The position numbers and the translations under genes are program-made. Source: Pseudomonadota bacterium (GTDB lineage Bacteria > Pseudomonadota > Gammaproteobacteria > Burkholderiales > Burkholderiaceae_F). Taken from it: a DNA stretch of 38,426 nucleotides. The stretch lies in the NCBI GenBank assembly GCA_021825945.1, contig JAKAFN010000015.1:1-38426 (forward strand). The letters run 5' to 3'. The notes below the pieces were generated by a model. That model was not told the origin of the DNA. It did not search any database and saw only the letters and a list, made by a program, of their open reading frames with translations. This document shows, piece after piece, positions 9,599 to 17,480 of this stretch; the stretch's first letter is position 1; the number at the start of each line of letters is the position of its first letter.

Positions 9599-10009
9599 AT
9601 GAGACCTGAAGTCCGCTCAGAAAATGCCCCGCCGCTCGAGGCGCGCCGCAACGCGGCGCAGGAGTGCGCGGCGATCGAGGCCGATCTGGACCGGCTGCAG
9701 CAACTCTTCAACGATGCGGCATCGCGCCTGCTCGCCAGTTTCCATGAAGTTGCGGCCCTGGAGTCCGGAACCATGCGGCGCACGGATGACGAACGGCGCC
9801 GGGTCCAGGCGGCGCTCGGCAGCGCCATCACGGCACTGCAGTTCCAGGATATGGCAAGCCAGCTCACGGGACACGCGCAGCGGCGGCTGCTGGCCCTGGA
9901 AGCGCGCCTGCAGGATTGGTGCGGCGATCCCGCGCAGGGGATCACCGTCGAACACCCGCATCCCGTCCGGCAGGCGGAGATGGCCTCGGGTTCGGTCGAA
10001 TTGTTTTGA
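9599..10009 (+). CDS. Small all-helical protein with a CheZ-like Asp-xxx-Gln motif, upstream of cheY
   Basis: A 136-residue protein predicted (by eye) to be almost wholly helical: helix one about 14-56, helix two about 63-107, then a disordered tail. Helix two contains ALQFQDMASQL, with D84 and Q88 spaced as the catalytic Asp143 and Gln147 of Escherichia coli CheZ, and the same Phe-Gln-Asp context. The last residues are SVELF, an acidic and hydrophobic tail that recalls the CheY-binding C-terminus of CheZ and closely matches the end of CheD in this window. It precedes cheY by 24 bp in the same operon. I infer a miniature CheY-phosphate phosphatase or another CheY-binding protein. It is much shorter than CheZ (about 214 residues), so homology is not proven. 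ATG 9599 has no strong ribosome site; ATG 9563 in frame would add 12 residues. Confidence 0.72.
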   Translation: MRPEVRSENAPPLEARRNAAQECAAIEADLDRLQQLFNDAASRLLASFHEVAALESGTMRRTDDERRRVQAALGSAITALQFQDMASQLTGHAQRRLLALEARLQDWCGDPAQGITVEHPHPVRQAEMASGSVELF

Positions 10010-10033
10010 AACGCGGTGGTGAAGGAACGGGAT

Positions 10034-10396
10034 ATGCATTCGATTCTGGCGGTGGATGATTCCGCATCGATGCGGCAGATGGTGGCGTTCACCCTCAAGG
10101 GGGCGGGCTACAACGTGATCGAGGCGGCCGACGGCCAGGAAGCCCTGGACAAGGCGCGGGCGGGGAACATCGATCTGGTTTTGACCGACCAGAACATGCC
10201 GCGGATGGATGGGATCACCCTGGTGCAGAACCTGCGGGGGCTGGCGGCCTATGCGACGACGCCGATCCTGATCCTTACAACCGAATCGGGCGCCGATATG
10301 AAGGCGAAGGGCAAGGCGGCGGGCGCCACCGGTTGGCTGGTGAAGCCGTTCGACCCGGGCAAGCTGCTCGACGTCGTGCGCAAAGTGATCCGCTGA
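10034..10396 (+). CDS. cheY: Chemotaxis response regulator CheY
   Basis: A 120-residue single-domain receiver with D8-D9, phospho-acceptor D52 (LTDQNMPRMDG), Thr in ILTTESG and the conserved Lys-Pro pair in GWLVKPFDPG. The length is typical of CheY and there is no output domain, so it should act by binding a target such as a motor switch or pilus component after phosphorylation by CheA. ATG 10034 was chosen because AAGGA lies 8 nt upstream; a GTG at 10016 would add six residues of non-conserved sequence. It lies between the CheZ-like small gene and cheA (15-bp gap to cheA), which supports a chemosensory role. A Trp sits near the position of the switch aromatic residue of classical CheY, as in other stand-alone receivers of this kind. 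Confidence 0.93.
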   Translation: MHSILAVDDSASMRQMVAFTLKGAGYNVIEAADGQEALDKARAGNIDLVLTDQNMPRMDGITLVQNLRGLAAYATTPILILTTESGADMKAKGKAAGATGWLVKPFDPGKLLDVVRKVIR

Positions 10397-10411
10397 TTCT
10401 TCGAGGCTTCC

Positions 10412-12532
10412 ATGGGCGAAATCGTTAGTCAGGGCGTCAGTGAGGGGGGGTTCGACCTCTCGCAGTTCTATGACGTGTTTTTTGAAGAGGCCGGCGACAA
10501 CCTCATGAACATGGAGTCGCTGCTGCTCCATATCGAGGTCGATGCCCCGCGGGACGAGGACCTGCACGCGATATTCCGGGTCGCCCATTCGATCAAGGGC
10601 GGCGCGGCGACCTTCGGATTCGCCGATGTGACCCATCTCACCCATGAGCTGGAGACGCTGCTGGATCGCGTCCGCCGTCATGAGTTGGCGCTCGATCGCA
10701 CCATGGTCGACGTCCTGCTCGAAGCCAGCGACGTCGTCAAGGCGCAGCTCGCGCGCTATCAGGGCAGTGCGGGCGATTCGCCCGACACGACCGACCTGGT
10801 CGGGCGCATCAAGCGCCTGGCGGCGGGGGAGAAGCTGACGGCCGCGCCCGCGAAGGCGCCGGCGCCGAGCGACGATCTGCCGCCCGGGGCGCGCAGGCTG
10901 CTCGTGCGGGTCGGGCCGTTGCGCGATGCTACGGTGGCCAACAATCTCGAGGAACTGTTCCGCGACATTCCGGATCTCGGGACGTTCGTGGCGGCCGACC
11001 AGGGAACCCTCGATGCCGAAGGCTGCCGGAGATTCTGCGTCACGACGAAATCGCCGGATTCCGAGCTGATCGAGCTGTTTTCCTTTCATGTCGCGCGGGA
11101 GCAGATCCGGATCGAGCCCGACTCCGGGGCGCCTTCCCCCGCGCCGCGTGCCGCCGACGGGGTTGCCGAGGAGGGCGAGGGGTTTGGATTCTTCGTCGAC
11201 CCCGGGACCTTGCCCGCGGCACAGCAAGCGGCGAAACGAGCCGACGAGGAGGCGAAGGACGGTGCGGCCGAAGCCGATGCTCCGGTGCGCGGCGTCGCCG
11301 ACCCGGCGCCCGAACGCAAGGCCGGCGAGGCGAAGCCGGCGGCGTCGGGGCATCCCGCAAACCTCGAATCGAACACCTTGCGCGTGCCCATCGAGCGCGT
11401 CGATCAGTTGATCAACCTGGTCGGCGAGCTCGTCATCACCCAGGCGATGATCAGCCAGCAGGTCAAGGATCTCGACCCGACGCACTTCCGCGCGCTCACC
11501 GCCGGCGTCGCCGACCTGGAGCGCAACTCGCGCCACCTGCAGGAAGCGGTGATGTCGATCCGGATGATCCCGATGTCCTTCGTATTCAACCGGTTCCCGC
11601 GCATGATCCGCGACCTTGCCACCAAGCTGGGCAAGAAGATCGAGTTGAAGATGATCGGGGAGGCCACCGAACTCGACAAGGGCCTGATCGAGAAGATCGT
11701 CGATCCGCTTACGCACCTCGTACGCAACTCCGCGGACCACGGCCTGGAGACACCCGATCGCCGCCGTGCCGCGGGCAAGAACGAGACCGGAACCATCACG
11801 CTCGCGGCCTCGCACCAAGGCGGGTCGATCGTCATCGAAGTGCGCGACGACGGGCAGGGGCTCCGGCGCGACAAGATCCTCTCCAAGGCCCGTGAGCGGG
11901 GCCTCGCCGCGCGCGACGACATGACCGACGCCGAGGTGTGGGCCCTGATCTGGGAGGCGGGATTTTCCACGGCGGATCAGGTGAGCGACATTTCGGGGCG
12001 CGGGGTCGGGATGGACGTGGTTCGCCGCAACATCCTCTCGCTCGGGGGGACGGCCGAAATCGAGTCCGCCGAGGGTTTCGGGACCTGCGTGCGCGTACGC
12101 TTGCCGCTCACGCTTGCGATCATGGACGGGATGTCCATCGGCGTGGGCGAGGAAACCTACATTCTGCCGCTGTCCTCGGTCGTGGAGTCGTTCCAGATCG
12201 AGGCCGGGATGATCCAGACGGTGGGATCTTCGGGTCGGGTGGTGAAGGTACGCGAAGAGTACATGCCGGTGGTGGCGCTGGAGGAGATCTTCGAGGTGCC
12301 GCCGCCGCCTGATCCAACGGACGTACCGAAGATCCTGGTCGTCGTCGAGGCCGAGGGCCGACGCCTGGCCGCGATCGTCGACGAATTGCTGGGCCAGCAT
12401 CAGGTCGTGGTCAAGAATCTGGAGGCCAACTACCGGCGTGTCTCCAACATATCGGGCGCGACCATCCTGGGCGATGGTCGCGTCGCCCTGATCATCGATG
12501 TCGGCAGCCTGGTCAAGCGGGCGCGCCACTGA
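10412..12532 (+). CDS. cheA: Chemotaxis histidine kinase CheA
   Basis: A 706-residue CheA. P1 is an HPt domain with RVAHSIKGGAATFGF (phospho-acceptor H59). A linker with a P2-like domain spans about 155-240, and a second Ala/Glu-rich linker runs to about 310. P3 dimerisation (about 320-385) contains RVDQLINLVGELVI. The P4 ATPase follows (about 390-560), with HLVRNSADHGLE, DDGQGL and GRGVGMDVV. P5 is a CheW-like regulatory domain (about 565-700). All catalytic boxes are present and the length is normal. CheA phosphorylates CheY and CheB in response to receptors coupled through CheW. No CheW or receptor gene is adjacent, so those partners must be encoded elsewhere. ATG 10412 has GAGG 6 nt upstream. 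CheR follows after 15 bp. Confidence 0.95.
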   Translation: MGEIVSQGVSEGGFDLSQFYDVFFEEAGDNLMNMESLLLHIEVDAPRDEDLHAIFRVAHSIKGGAATFGFADVTHLTHELETLLDRVRRHELALDRTMVDVLLEASDVVKAQLARYQGSAGDSPDTTDLVGRIKRLAAGEKLTAAPAKAPAPSDDLPPGARRLLVRVGPLRDATVANNLEELFRDIPDLGTFVAADQGTLDAEGCRRFCVTTKSPDSELIELFSFHVAREQIRIEPDSGAPSPAPRAADGVAEEGEGFGFFVDPGTLPAAQQAAKRADEEAKDGAAEADAPVRGVADPAPERKAGEAKPAASGHPANLESNTLRVPIERVDQLINLVGELVITQAMISQQVKDLDPTHFRALTAGVADLERNSRHLQEAVMSIRMIPMSFVFNRFPRMIRDLATKLGKKIELKMIGEATELDKGLIEKIVDPLTHLVRNSADHGLETPDRRRAAGKNETGTITLAASHQGGSIVIEVRDDGQGLRRDKILSKARERGLAARDDMTDAEVWALIWEAGFSTADQVSDISGRGVGMDVVRRNILSLGGTAEIESAEGFGTCVRVRLPLTLAIMDGMSIGVGEETYILPLSSVVESFQIEAGMIQTVGSSGRVVKVREEYMPVVALEEIFEVPPPPDPTDVPKILVVVEAEGRRLAAIVDELLGQHQVVVKNLEANYRRVSNISGATILGDGRVALIIDVGSLVKRARH

Positions 12533-12547
12533 TTTCCGGGGATCGCC

Positions 12548-13411
12548 GTGCCGGATGATGCTTTCGACCCCGCCGAGCGGCGCGAATATGAATTTCGGAA
12601 GGCGGACTTCGATCGCGTCCGTGCGCTGATCCGCCAGCGGGCGGGAATCCACCTCGCCGAGCACAAGCAGAACATGGTGTACAGCCGGCTGAGCCGGCGG
12701 CTGCGTGTCCACGCCATGCACTCCTTCACGGAGTACCTGGACCGAATCGAGCACGACGTCCCGTTCTCCCAGACCGAGACCCAGGAGTTCGTCAACGCGC
12801 TCACGACGAACCTGACCTCCTTCTTCCGCGAGGCGCATCATTTCGATGCCTTGGCGGAGTTCCTCCGTGCCGGGACCGGGCGGGAGCCGCCGAAAATCTG
12901 GTGCGCGGCGGCCTCGACCGGCGAGGAGCCGTACTCGATCGCCATGACGATGCTCGAATCCGCTGCCGGCCGGGCCCCGGGCAAGCTGCTGGCGTCCGAC
13001 ATCGACACCGGCGTGCTCGAGACGGCCGTGCGCGGGGTGTATCGCCTGGATGCGGTGCAGCGCGCCTGCGGGCCGACCCGACCGTCGCGGTTCTTTCTGC
13101 GCGGCACCGGCGCCAACGAGGGGTTCGTCCGGGTGCGGCCGGATCTCGCGCGGCTGGTGGAGTTCGCGCAGGTCAACCTGCTCGCGACCGATTGGCCGCT
13201 GGTGCGCCAGTTCGCCGGAGGCGCATTCGACGCGGTGTTCTGCCGCAACGTGATGATCTATTTCGACAAGAGCACGCAGCGCGAAATCATGGCGCGGATC
13301 GCGGGTGTGCTGCGGCCCGGAGGTTTGCTCTTCGTCGGCCATTCCGAGAACTTCACCGATTGCCGGGACACCTTCGTCCTGCGCGGCAAGACGGTGTATC
13401 AGAGGCTATAG
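12548..13411 (+). CDS. cheR: Chemotaxis protein methyltransferase CheR
   Basis: A 287-residue CheR. The N-terminal helical domain (about 15-90) contains the basic RLSRRLR segment that contacts receptors. The SAM-dependent methyltransferase domain (about 100-287) contains NLTSFFRE, the SAM loop [14 protein letters not shown], the acidic [14 protein letters not shown] and the late HSENF motif. It methylates glutamates of chemoreceptors using S-adenosylmethionine. The start is the GTG at 12548, placed by family length and a GGGGAT stretch 6 nt upstream. It sits between cheA and cheD in one transcription unit. CheB, its antagonist, is two genes downstream, so an adaptation system is encoded even though no receptor is. 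Confidence 0.95.
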   Translation: MPDDAFDPAERREYEFRKADFDRVRALIRQRAGIHLAEHKQNMVYSRLSRRLRVHAMHSFTEYLDRIEHDVPFSQTETQEFVNALTTNLTSFFREAHHFDALAEFLRAGTGREPPKIWCAAASTGEEPYSIAMTMLESAAGRAPGKLLASDIDTGVLETAVRGVYRLDAVQRACGPTRPSRFFLRGTGANEGFVRVRPDLARLVEFAQVNLLATDWPLVRQFAGGAFDAVFCRNVMIYFDKSTQREIMARIAGVLRPGGLLFVGHSENFTDCRDTFVLRGKTVYQRL

Positions 13412-13416
13412 ACCCG

Positions 13417-14061
13417 ATGCTGCGCCCTGCCACGTCGTCCGCGACCCCGCCGAAGCCCCGGGCCACCGGTGCGGAGGGGGAGGCCCGGACCTTCTATGTC
13501 GACCGGGAGTTCGATCGCAACGCGGTCAAGCTGTTGCCGGGAGAGTTCTTCGTTTCCGCAGAGGACGTCGTCCTGTCGACGGTGCTCGGATCCTGCGTCG
13601 CGGCCTGCATCTGGGATCGCACTGCGCACATCGGCGGGATGAACCACTTCATGCTGCCCGCCGAAGGCGCGGCGGGAGACGCCTGGGCCGGCGCCTCGGG
13701 TCGCTACGGCGTCTTCGCGATGGAGCAGCTCATCAACGAACTGCTCAAGCGCGGCGCGAAGAAGGCCAATCTCGAGGCCAAGGTGTTCGGCGGCGGTGCC
13801 GTGCTGCGCGCGATCACGTCGCTCAACATCGGCGAGCGCAACGCCGCCTTCGTGCTCGAGTTCTGCCGCAATGAAGGCATCCGCGTGGTGGCGCAGGATC
13901 TGCTCGACGTGCATCCGCGTCGCGTGGTGTTCTTCCCCGCCACCGGTCGCGCCCTGAGCAAGAAGCTGGCCACGGCCGACGCCGCCGTCGCGGTGTTCGA
14001 GCAGCAATACACCGCCAAGATCAATACCGCCGAGGTCGCCGGCGACATCGAACTTTTTTGA
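13417..14061 (+). CDS. cheD: Chemoreceptor glutamine deamidase CheD
   Basis: A 214-residue CheD. A disordered 25-residue N-terminal leader precedes the core with [15 protein letters not shown] and GGMNHFMLP, giving nucleophile C60, H77 and S54/T55 as the third residue; the 17-residue Cys-to-His spacing equals that of Thermotoga CheD. FGGGAV and the later segment [12 protein letters not shown] are also typical. CheD deamidates specific receptor glutamines and in some bacteria is inhibited by CheC; no cheC is present here. The C-terminus is extended and ends GDIELF, closely matching the SVELF end of the small protein upstream of cheY. The start at ATG 13417 lies 6 bp after the cheR stop. The cheB start overlaps no coding bases but lies 8 bp downstream. 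Confidence 0.94.
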   Translation: MLRPATSSATPPKPRATGAEGEARTFYVDREFDRNAVKLLPGEFFVSAEDVVLSTVLGSCVAACIWDRTAHIGGMNHFMLPAEGAAGDAWAGASGRYGVFAMEQLINELLKRGAKKANLEAKVFGGGAVLRAITSLNIGERNAAFVLEFCRNEGIRVVAQDLLDVHPRRVVFFPATGRALSKKLATADAAVAVFEQQYTAKINTAEVAGDIELF

Positions 14062-14069
14062 GGCTGTTC

Positions 14070-15137
14070 ATGGCAAAGACGCGCGTTCTGATCATCGACG
14101 ACTCGGCCCTCATCCGCAGCCTGTTGACCGGCATCATCGGCGGGCAGCCGGACCTGGAAGTGATCGGCGCCGCGCCCGACCCGCTGATCGCCCGCGAGAT
14201 GATTCGCGCGCTCGATCCGGACGTCGTCACCCTCGACATCGAGATGCCGCGCATGGACGGGCTGGACTTTCTGGAGCGGCTGATGCGTCTGCGGCCCATG
14301 CCGGTGGTCATGGTGTCGACGCTGACCGAACGCGGCGCCGAAGCCACGATCCGGGCGCTTGAACTGGGTGCGATCGATTTCGTCGCCAAGCCGAAGCTCG
14401 GTATCGCCAGCGGCATGCAGGAACTCGCCGACGAGATCTGCGAAAAGATCCGCGTGGCGGCGAAGGCGCATATGCACCGCCACGTCGCCAAGCCGCCGAC
14501 GGAGAGCGCGCGCAAGGATGCCCCGGCGCGCTACTCCCACACGTCCACCGAGAAGATCGTCGCCATCGGGGCGTCCACCGGCGGAACCGAGGCGATCCGC
14601 GAGGTCCTGATGCGCCTGCCGCCGGACTTCCCCGGCGTGCTCATCACCCAGCACATGCCGCCGGGGTTCACGCGCAGCTTTGCCGCACGCATGGACATGG
14701 TCAGTCCGCTCGCGGTGAGCGAGGCGGTCGATGGCGAGCGGGTGCTTCCCGGCCACGCCTACATTGCTCCGGGGAACCGGCACATGCGCTTGACCCGCAG
14801 CGGTGCCAACTACGTGATCGCGTTGGACGATTCGGAGCCGGTGAACCGCCATCGTCCTTCCGTCGAGGTGCTGTTTCGTTCGGTCGCCCAGGTTGCCGGC
14901 GGCAATGCGCTGGGGGTGATGCTCACGGGGATGGGGCGCGATGGTGCGCAGGCGATGCGCGAGATGCGCGACGCCGGCAGCTACAACATCGCGCAGGACG
15001 AGGCGAGCTGCGTGGTGTTCGGCATGCCCCGGGAGGCGATCGCCGCCGGCGCGGTGGACGAGGTTCTGCCGGTCACGTCGATTGCCGGACGCCTGCTGGA
15101 GAAGCTGGCGCAGGTCGGCGTGGCGCACCGGGTGTGA
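14070..15137 (+). CDS. cheB: Chemotaxis response regulator / protein-glutamate methylesterase CheB
   Basis: A 355-residue CheB. The receiver (about 3-125) has phospho-acceptor D56 ([11 protein letters not shown]) and VAKPK. A linker follows, then the methylesterase domain (about 160-350) with the catalytic triad S169 (GASTGG), H195 (QHMPPGF) and D291 (GMGRDGA). It hydrolyses methyl-glutamate esters on receptors and is activated by CheA phosphorylation. ATG 14070 was chosen because the GAGG that overlaps the cheD stop is 6 nt upstream; a TTG at 14058 is unlikely. It is the last gene of the chemosensory operon, and a GC hairpin follows its stop. Confidence 0.95.
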   Translation: MAKTRVLIIDDSALIRSLLTGIIGGQPDLEVIGAAPDPLIAREMIRALDPDVVTLDIEMPRMDGLDFLERLMRLRPMPVVMVSTLTERGAEATIRALELGAIDFVAKPKLGIASGMQELADEICEKIRVAAKAHMHRHVAKPPTESARKDAPARYSHTSTEKIVAIGASTGGTEAIREVLMRLPPDFPGVLITQHMPPGFTRSFAARMDMVSPLAVSEAVDGERVLPGHAYIAPGNRHMRLTRSGANYVIALDDSEPVNRHRPSVEVLFRSVAQVAGGNALGVMLTGMGRDGAQAMREMRDAGSYNIAQDEASCVVFGMPREAIAAGAVDEVLPVTSIAGRLLEKLAQVGVAHRV

Positions 15138-15143
15138 CATCCC

Positions 15144-15160
15144 CCGCCCGCGTGGGGCGG
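15144..15160 (+). terminator. GC-rich hairpin after cheB, weak terminator candidate
   Basis: A 6-bp perfect stem (15144-15149 with 15155-15160) and a 5-nt loop begin 6 bp after the cheB stop. Only a short T-run follows about 12 nt downstream, so an intrinsic terminator is possible but not convincing. The remaining sequence up to 15282 shows no clear promoter; TTGGGT at 15230-15235 is a weak -35 candidate for the pilin operon. Confidence 0.3.
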
Positions 15161-15282
15161 CGCGACCGCCGGGTTTCCCGTTCGCGTTTGCCGATCGTCG
15201 GCGCAAATCCGCCGGCCGTCGCGTGGACCTTGGGTTTCGTCCGGACCGGCCGAAAATCCGTACGGGACGGGATGGACAGGAC

Positions 15283-15897
15283 ATGATGGGTGCGCGGAAA
15301 CGGGTTGGGACATGGCGTCGAGCGGCAGGGTTCACCCTGATCGAGCTGCTGGTCACGATCGCCATCGCGGCGATCCTGACCGCCATCGCGGTGCCGTCCT
15401 ACGAATCGACCATCGCGGCGAATCGCGTCTCGACCGAGACCGACGGGCTGATCGGCGACTTCCAGTATGCGCGCTCCGAGGCGCTCAAGCAGGGGGCGAA
15501 CGTATCGGTGTGCGTGTCCACGGACGGCGCGACGTGTTCGGGGAGTTCGGATTGGTCGACGGGGCACATCGTGACGACCAATCCGAATTGCACCGGCAGT
15601 TGCACGGACTACGTTCTGCGGGTGGGGGCGCCCTTCGTTCGCGGCGACACCGCGGCGTCGGTGCCCGGCACGGCGATGATCACCTTCAACCGCATGGGGT
15701 TCGCCGGCAACGTGCCGGCCAGCGGGGTATGGAACGCGTTTTCCGGCCTGACGGCGCCGGTGGACGTCAAGGTGGTTGCGGGAACGGTGTCCAGCGTGTG
15801 GCGCTGCATTGCGGTCAGCCAGCTCGGCCAGCTCGTGGTGCTGCAGCCGGGCGGCGTGACCGTCGGCTGGCCGTCCACCTCCACCATCACTTGTTGA
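15283..15897 (+). CDS. fimT: Type IV minor pilin, GspH/FimT family
   Basis: A 204-residue prepilin-like protein. A 16-residue basic leader ends in Gly, followed by FTLIELLVTIAIAAILTAIAV: the PilD cleavage site with Glu at +5 and the N-terminal hydrophobic helix. A GspH-like globular domain follows, with the typical DFQYARSEALKQG helix and Cys-containing loops (VCVS, TCSG, NCTGSC, a C-terminal Cys). FimT/FimU-type minor pilins prime pilus assembly together with PilV, PilW, PilX, PilE and PilY1, and some bind DNA in competence. ATG 15283 and ATG 15286 are tandem start choices after GGACAGGAC. It is the first gene of the minor-pilin operon, and pilV follows in 14 bp. The FimT/FimU distinction cannot be settled by eye. 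Confidence 0.88.
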   Translation: MMGARKRVGTWRRAAGFTLIELLVTIAIAAILTAIAVPSYESTIAANRVSTETDGLIGDFQYARSEALKQGANVSVCVSTDGATCSGSSDWSTGHIVTTNPNCTGSCTDYVLRVGAPFVRGDTAASVPGTAMITFNRMGFAGNVPASGVWNAFSGLTAPVDVKVVAGTVSSVWRCIAVSQLGQLVVLQPGGVTVGWPSTSTITC

Positions 15898-15911
15898 GGG
15901 ACGGACTCGAG

Positions 15912-16547
15912 ATGCGGGATGTCGCGACAGGCGGGAGGGAACGGTTGCTTCCGGACCGGCGGTTCGGAGCCGTTCGGCGCGACCCGGCGGCGGGCCGGGC
16001 GCAGCGCATGGCGGGGGTGTCCTTCATCGAAGTGCTGGTCGCCCTCATCATCATCTCCGTCGGATTGCTGGGAATCGCCAAGATGCAGGCGCTGGCGATT
16101 TCGAGTACCCGGACCTCGGGCGTGCGCTCGCTCATTGCCGTCGAAGCGGAAAGCCTCGGGGCGGCGATGCAGGCCAATCGGATTTACTGGGCGCAGGTCG
16201 CCGGGGCGACCACGACGTTCACGGCGACCGTGAACGGCGCAACGGTCGCCGCCTCGGATGCGTCCCTGGCGACGTCCAATACCAATTGCGCCGCGGCATC
16301 GTGCATCGGCGCTTCGCCGCAGGCCACCGGGGCGCCGATGGCGGCATATGACCTGGCGCAGTGGGGAATGGCTCTGCAGGGCGTGGTCCCGTCGGCGGCC
16401 GGTTCGGTCGCTTGTTCCGGATCGCCCGTGACCTGCACCATCGGCGTCACCTGGCAGGAAACCTACACCGGAATGAACGCGGCGACCCAGTTGACGACGG
16501 CGGCGCAGACGGCCACGCAGTACTACGACCTGGTGGTGCAGCCATGA
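15912..16547 (+). CDS. pilV: Type IV pilus minor pilin PilV
   Basis: A 211-residue protein with a long basic leader of about 35 residues ending in MAG, then VSFIEVLVALIIISVGLLGIAKMQ. This is a prepilin cleavage site with Glu at +5 and the GLLGIAKMQ sequence typical of PilV. The C-terminal domain is Ala/Thr-rich with paired cysteines, and its last strand contains VTWQETY, comparable to the VxW motif of PilV proteins. ATG 15912 is taken as the start; ATG 16008 would leave only a three-residue leader and is less likely. It overlaps pilW by ATGA. The protein is expected at the inner membrane and the pilus tip complex. Confidence 0.9.
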   Translation: MRDVATGGRERLLPDRRFGAVRRDPAAGRAQRMAGVSFIEVLVALIIISVGLLGIAKMQALAISSTRTSGVRSLIAVEAESLGAAMQANRIYWAQVAGATTTFTATVNGATVAASDASLATSNTNCAAASCIGASPQATGAPMAAYDLAQWGMALQGVVPSAAGSVACSGSPVTCTIGVTWQETYTGMNAATQLTTAAQTATQYYDLVVQP

Positions 16548-17479
16548 TCCCGATCCGGCAAAGCGGGCACCCCCGCACCATGGCGTCGTGGCGTGACCCG
16601 CACCGGCGACAGTCCGGGCTCGGACTGGTCGAGCTGATGATCGTGATGGTCATCGCGATCCTCATGCTGTTCGGCTTGTTCTCCATCCAGTATGGAACGC
16701 GCCAGAACTATCTGGCGCAGAACCAGCTCACGCAGATGGAGGACGGTGAGCGGATCGCGGTCACGGACCTCGCGGGCGTCGTCCAGGAAGCCGGATACTT
16801 TCCGGATCCGACGGTCGAATCCGGGCCGACGGCCTTGCCGGTCGCAAGTCTGCCGAACGTTTCCGGACAGCCGTTCAGCGCGGGCCAAGGCGTGTTCGGC
16901 ATTTCGAGCCAAACGAACGGCATCGAAACCGATGTCCTCTACGTCCGCTACAAGACGGCGCCGACCGACGGCGTGATGGACTGCACGGGGGCGACGAACG
17001 CCAGCGGGGCCAACGAGATCGTGGTCAACGAGTTTTCGGTGGTCAACAACCAGTTGGTCTGCACGGTCAGCGATAACGGCGGCGCGGTGACGACCTATCC
17101 GCTCGTCAGCAACGTCACCGGGATGACGGTCGAATATGGCGTCGACACCAACAACGACGGGTCGGCGGACGAATATCTGGCGGCGTCGGTGATCACCCAG
17201 ACCAACTCCACGGCCGTGAATTGGAACAATGTGGTTTCCACCAAGGTCGTGCTGACGTTCGCGACGCCGTTCACCGGGGTTGCCGCCGTCGGGGCGCCGG
17301 GCGTGACGGCGCCAAGCATCACCCTGGCACGCACGATCGCCTTGTTGAGCCGGTACGGAACCGCCGTATCCGGAGGTGGCGGAAGTTCCACCTCGGGCAC
17401 GACGTCGTCGACCTCGACAACCTCGTCGACGTCGTCGACGTCGACGACCAGTGGTTCGGGTGACGGTGGAGATAATTGA
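16544..17479 (+). CDS. pilW: Type IV pilus assembly minor pilin PilW
   Basis: A 311-residue protein. Its leader ends RRQSG, followed by LGLVELMIVMVIAILMLFGLFSIQY (prepilin helix with Glu at +5). The family sequence continues with QLTQMEDGERIAVTDLAGVVQEAGY, and the middle contains Cys-pair and Asn-rich loops. The last 35 or so residues are an unusual Gly/Ser/Thr-only tail encoded by a trinucleotide-rich stretch (about 17370-17475). PilW belongs to the minor pilin priming complex. The start overlaps the pilV stop by 4 bp. The tail is not part of the conserved PilW fold as I remember it and looks like a flexible extension exposed outside the cell, possibly O-glycosylated (inference). Confidence 0.9.
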   Translation: MIPIRQSGHPRTMASWRDPHRRQSGLGLVELMIVMVIAILMLFGLFSIQYGTRQNYLAQNQLTQMEDGERIAVTDLAGVVQEAGYFPDPTVESGPTALPVASLPNVSGQPFSAGQGVFGISSQTNGIETDVLYVRYKTAPTDGVMDCTGATNASGANEIVVNEFSVVNNQLVCTVSDNGGAVTTYPLVSNVTGMTVEYGVDTNNDGSADEYLAASVITQTNSTAVNWNNVVSTKVVLTFATPFTGVAAVGAPGVTAPSITLARTIALLSRYGTAVSGGGGSSTSGTTSSTSTTSSTSSTSTTSGSGDGGDN

Positions 17480-17480
17480 C

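Noticed and set aside
9617..13342. Minus-strand open frame of 1241 codons opposite the chemosensory operon
   Set aside because: It spans four well-supported genes in antisense, and its composition is that of a shadow frame.
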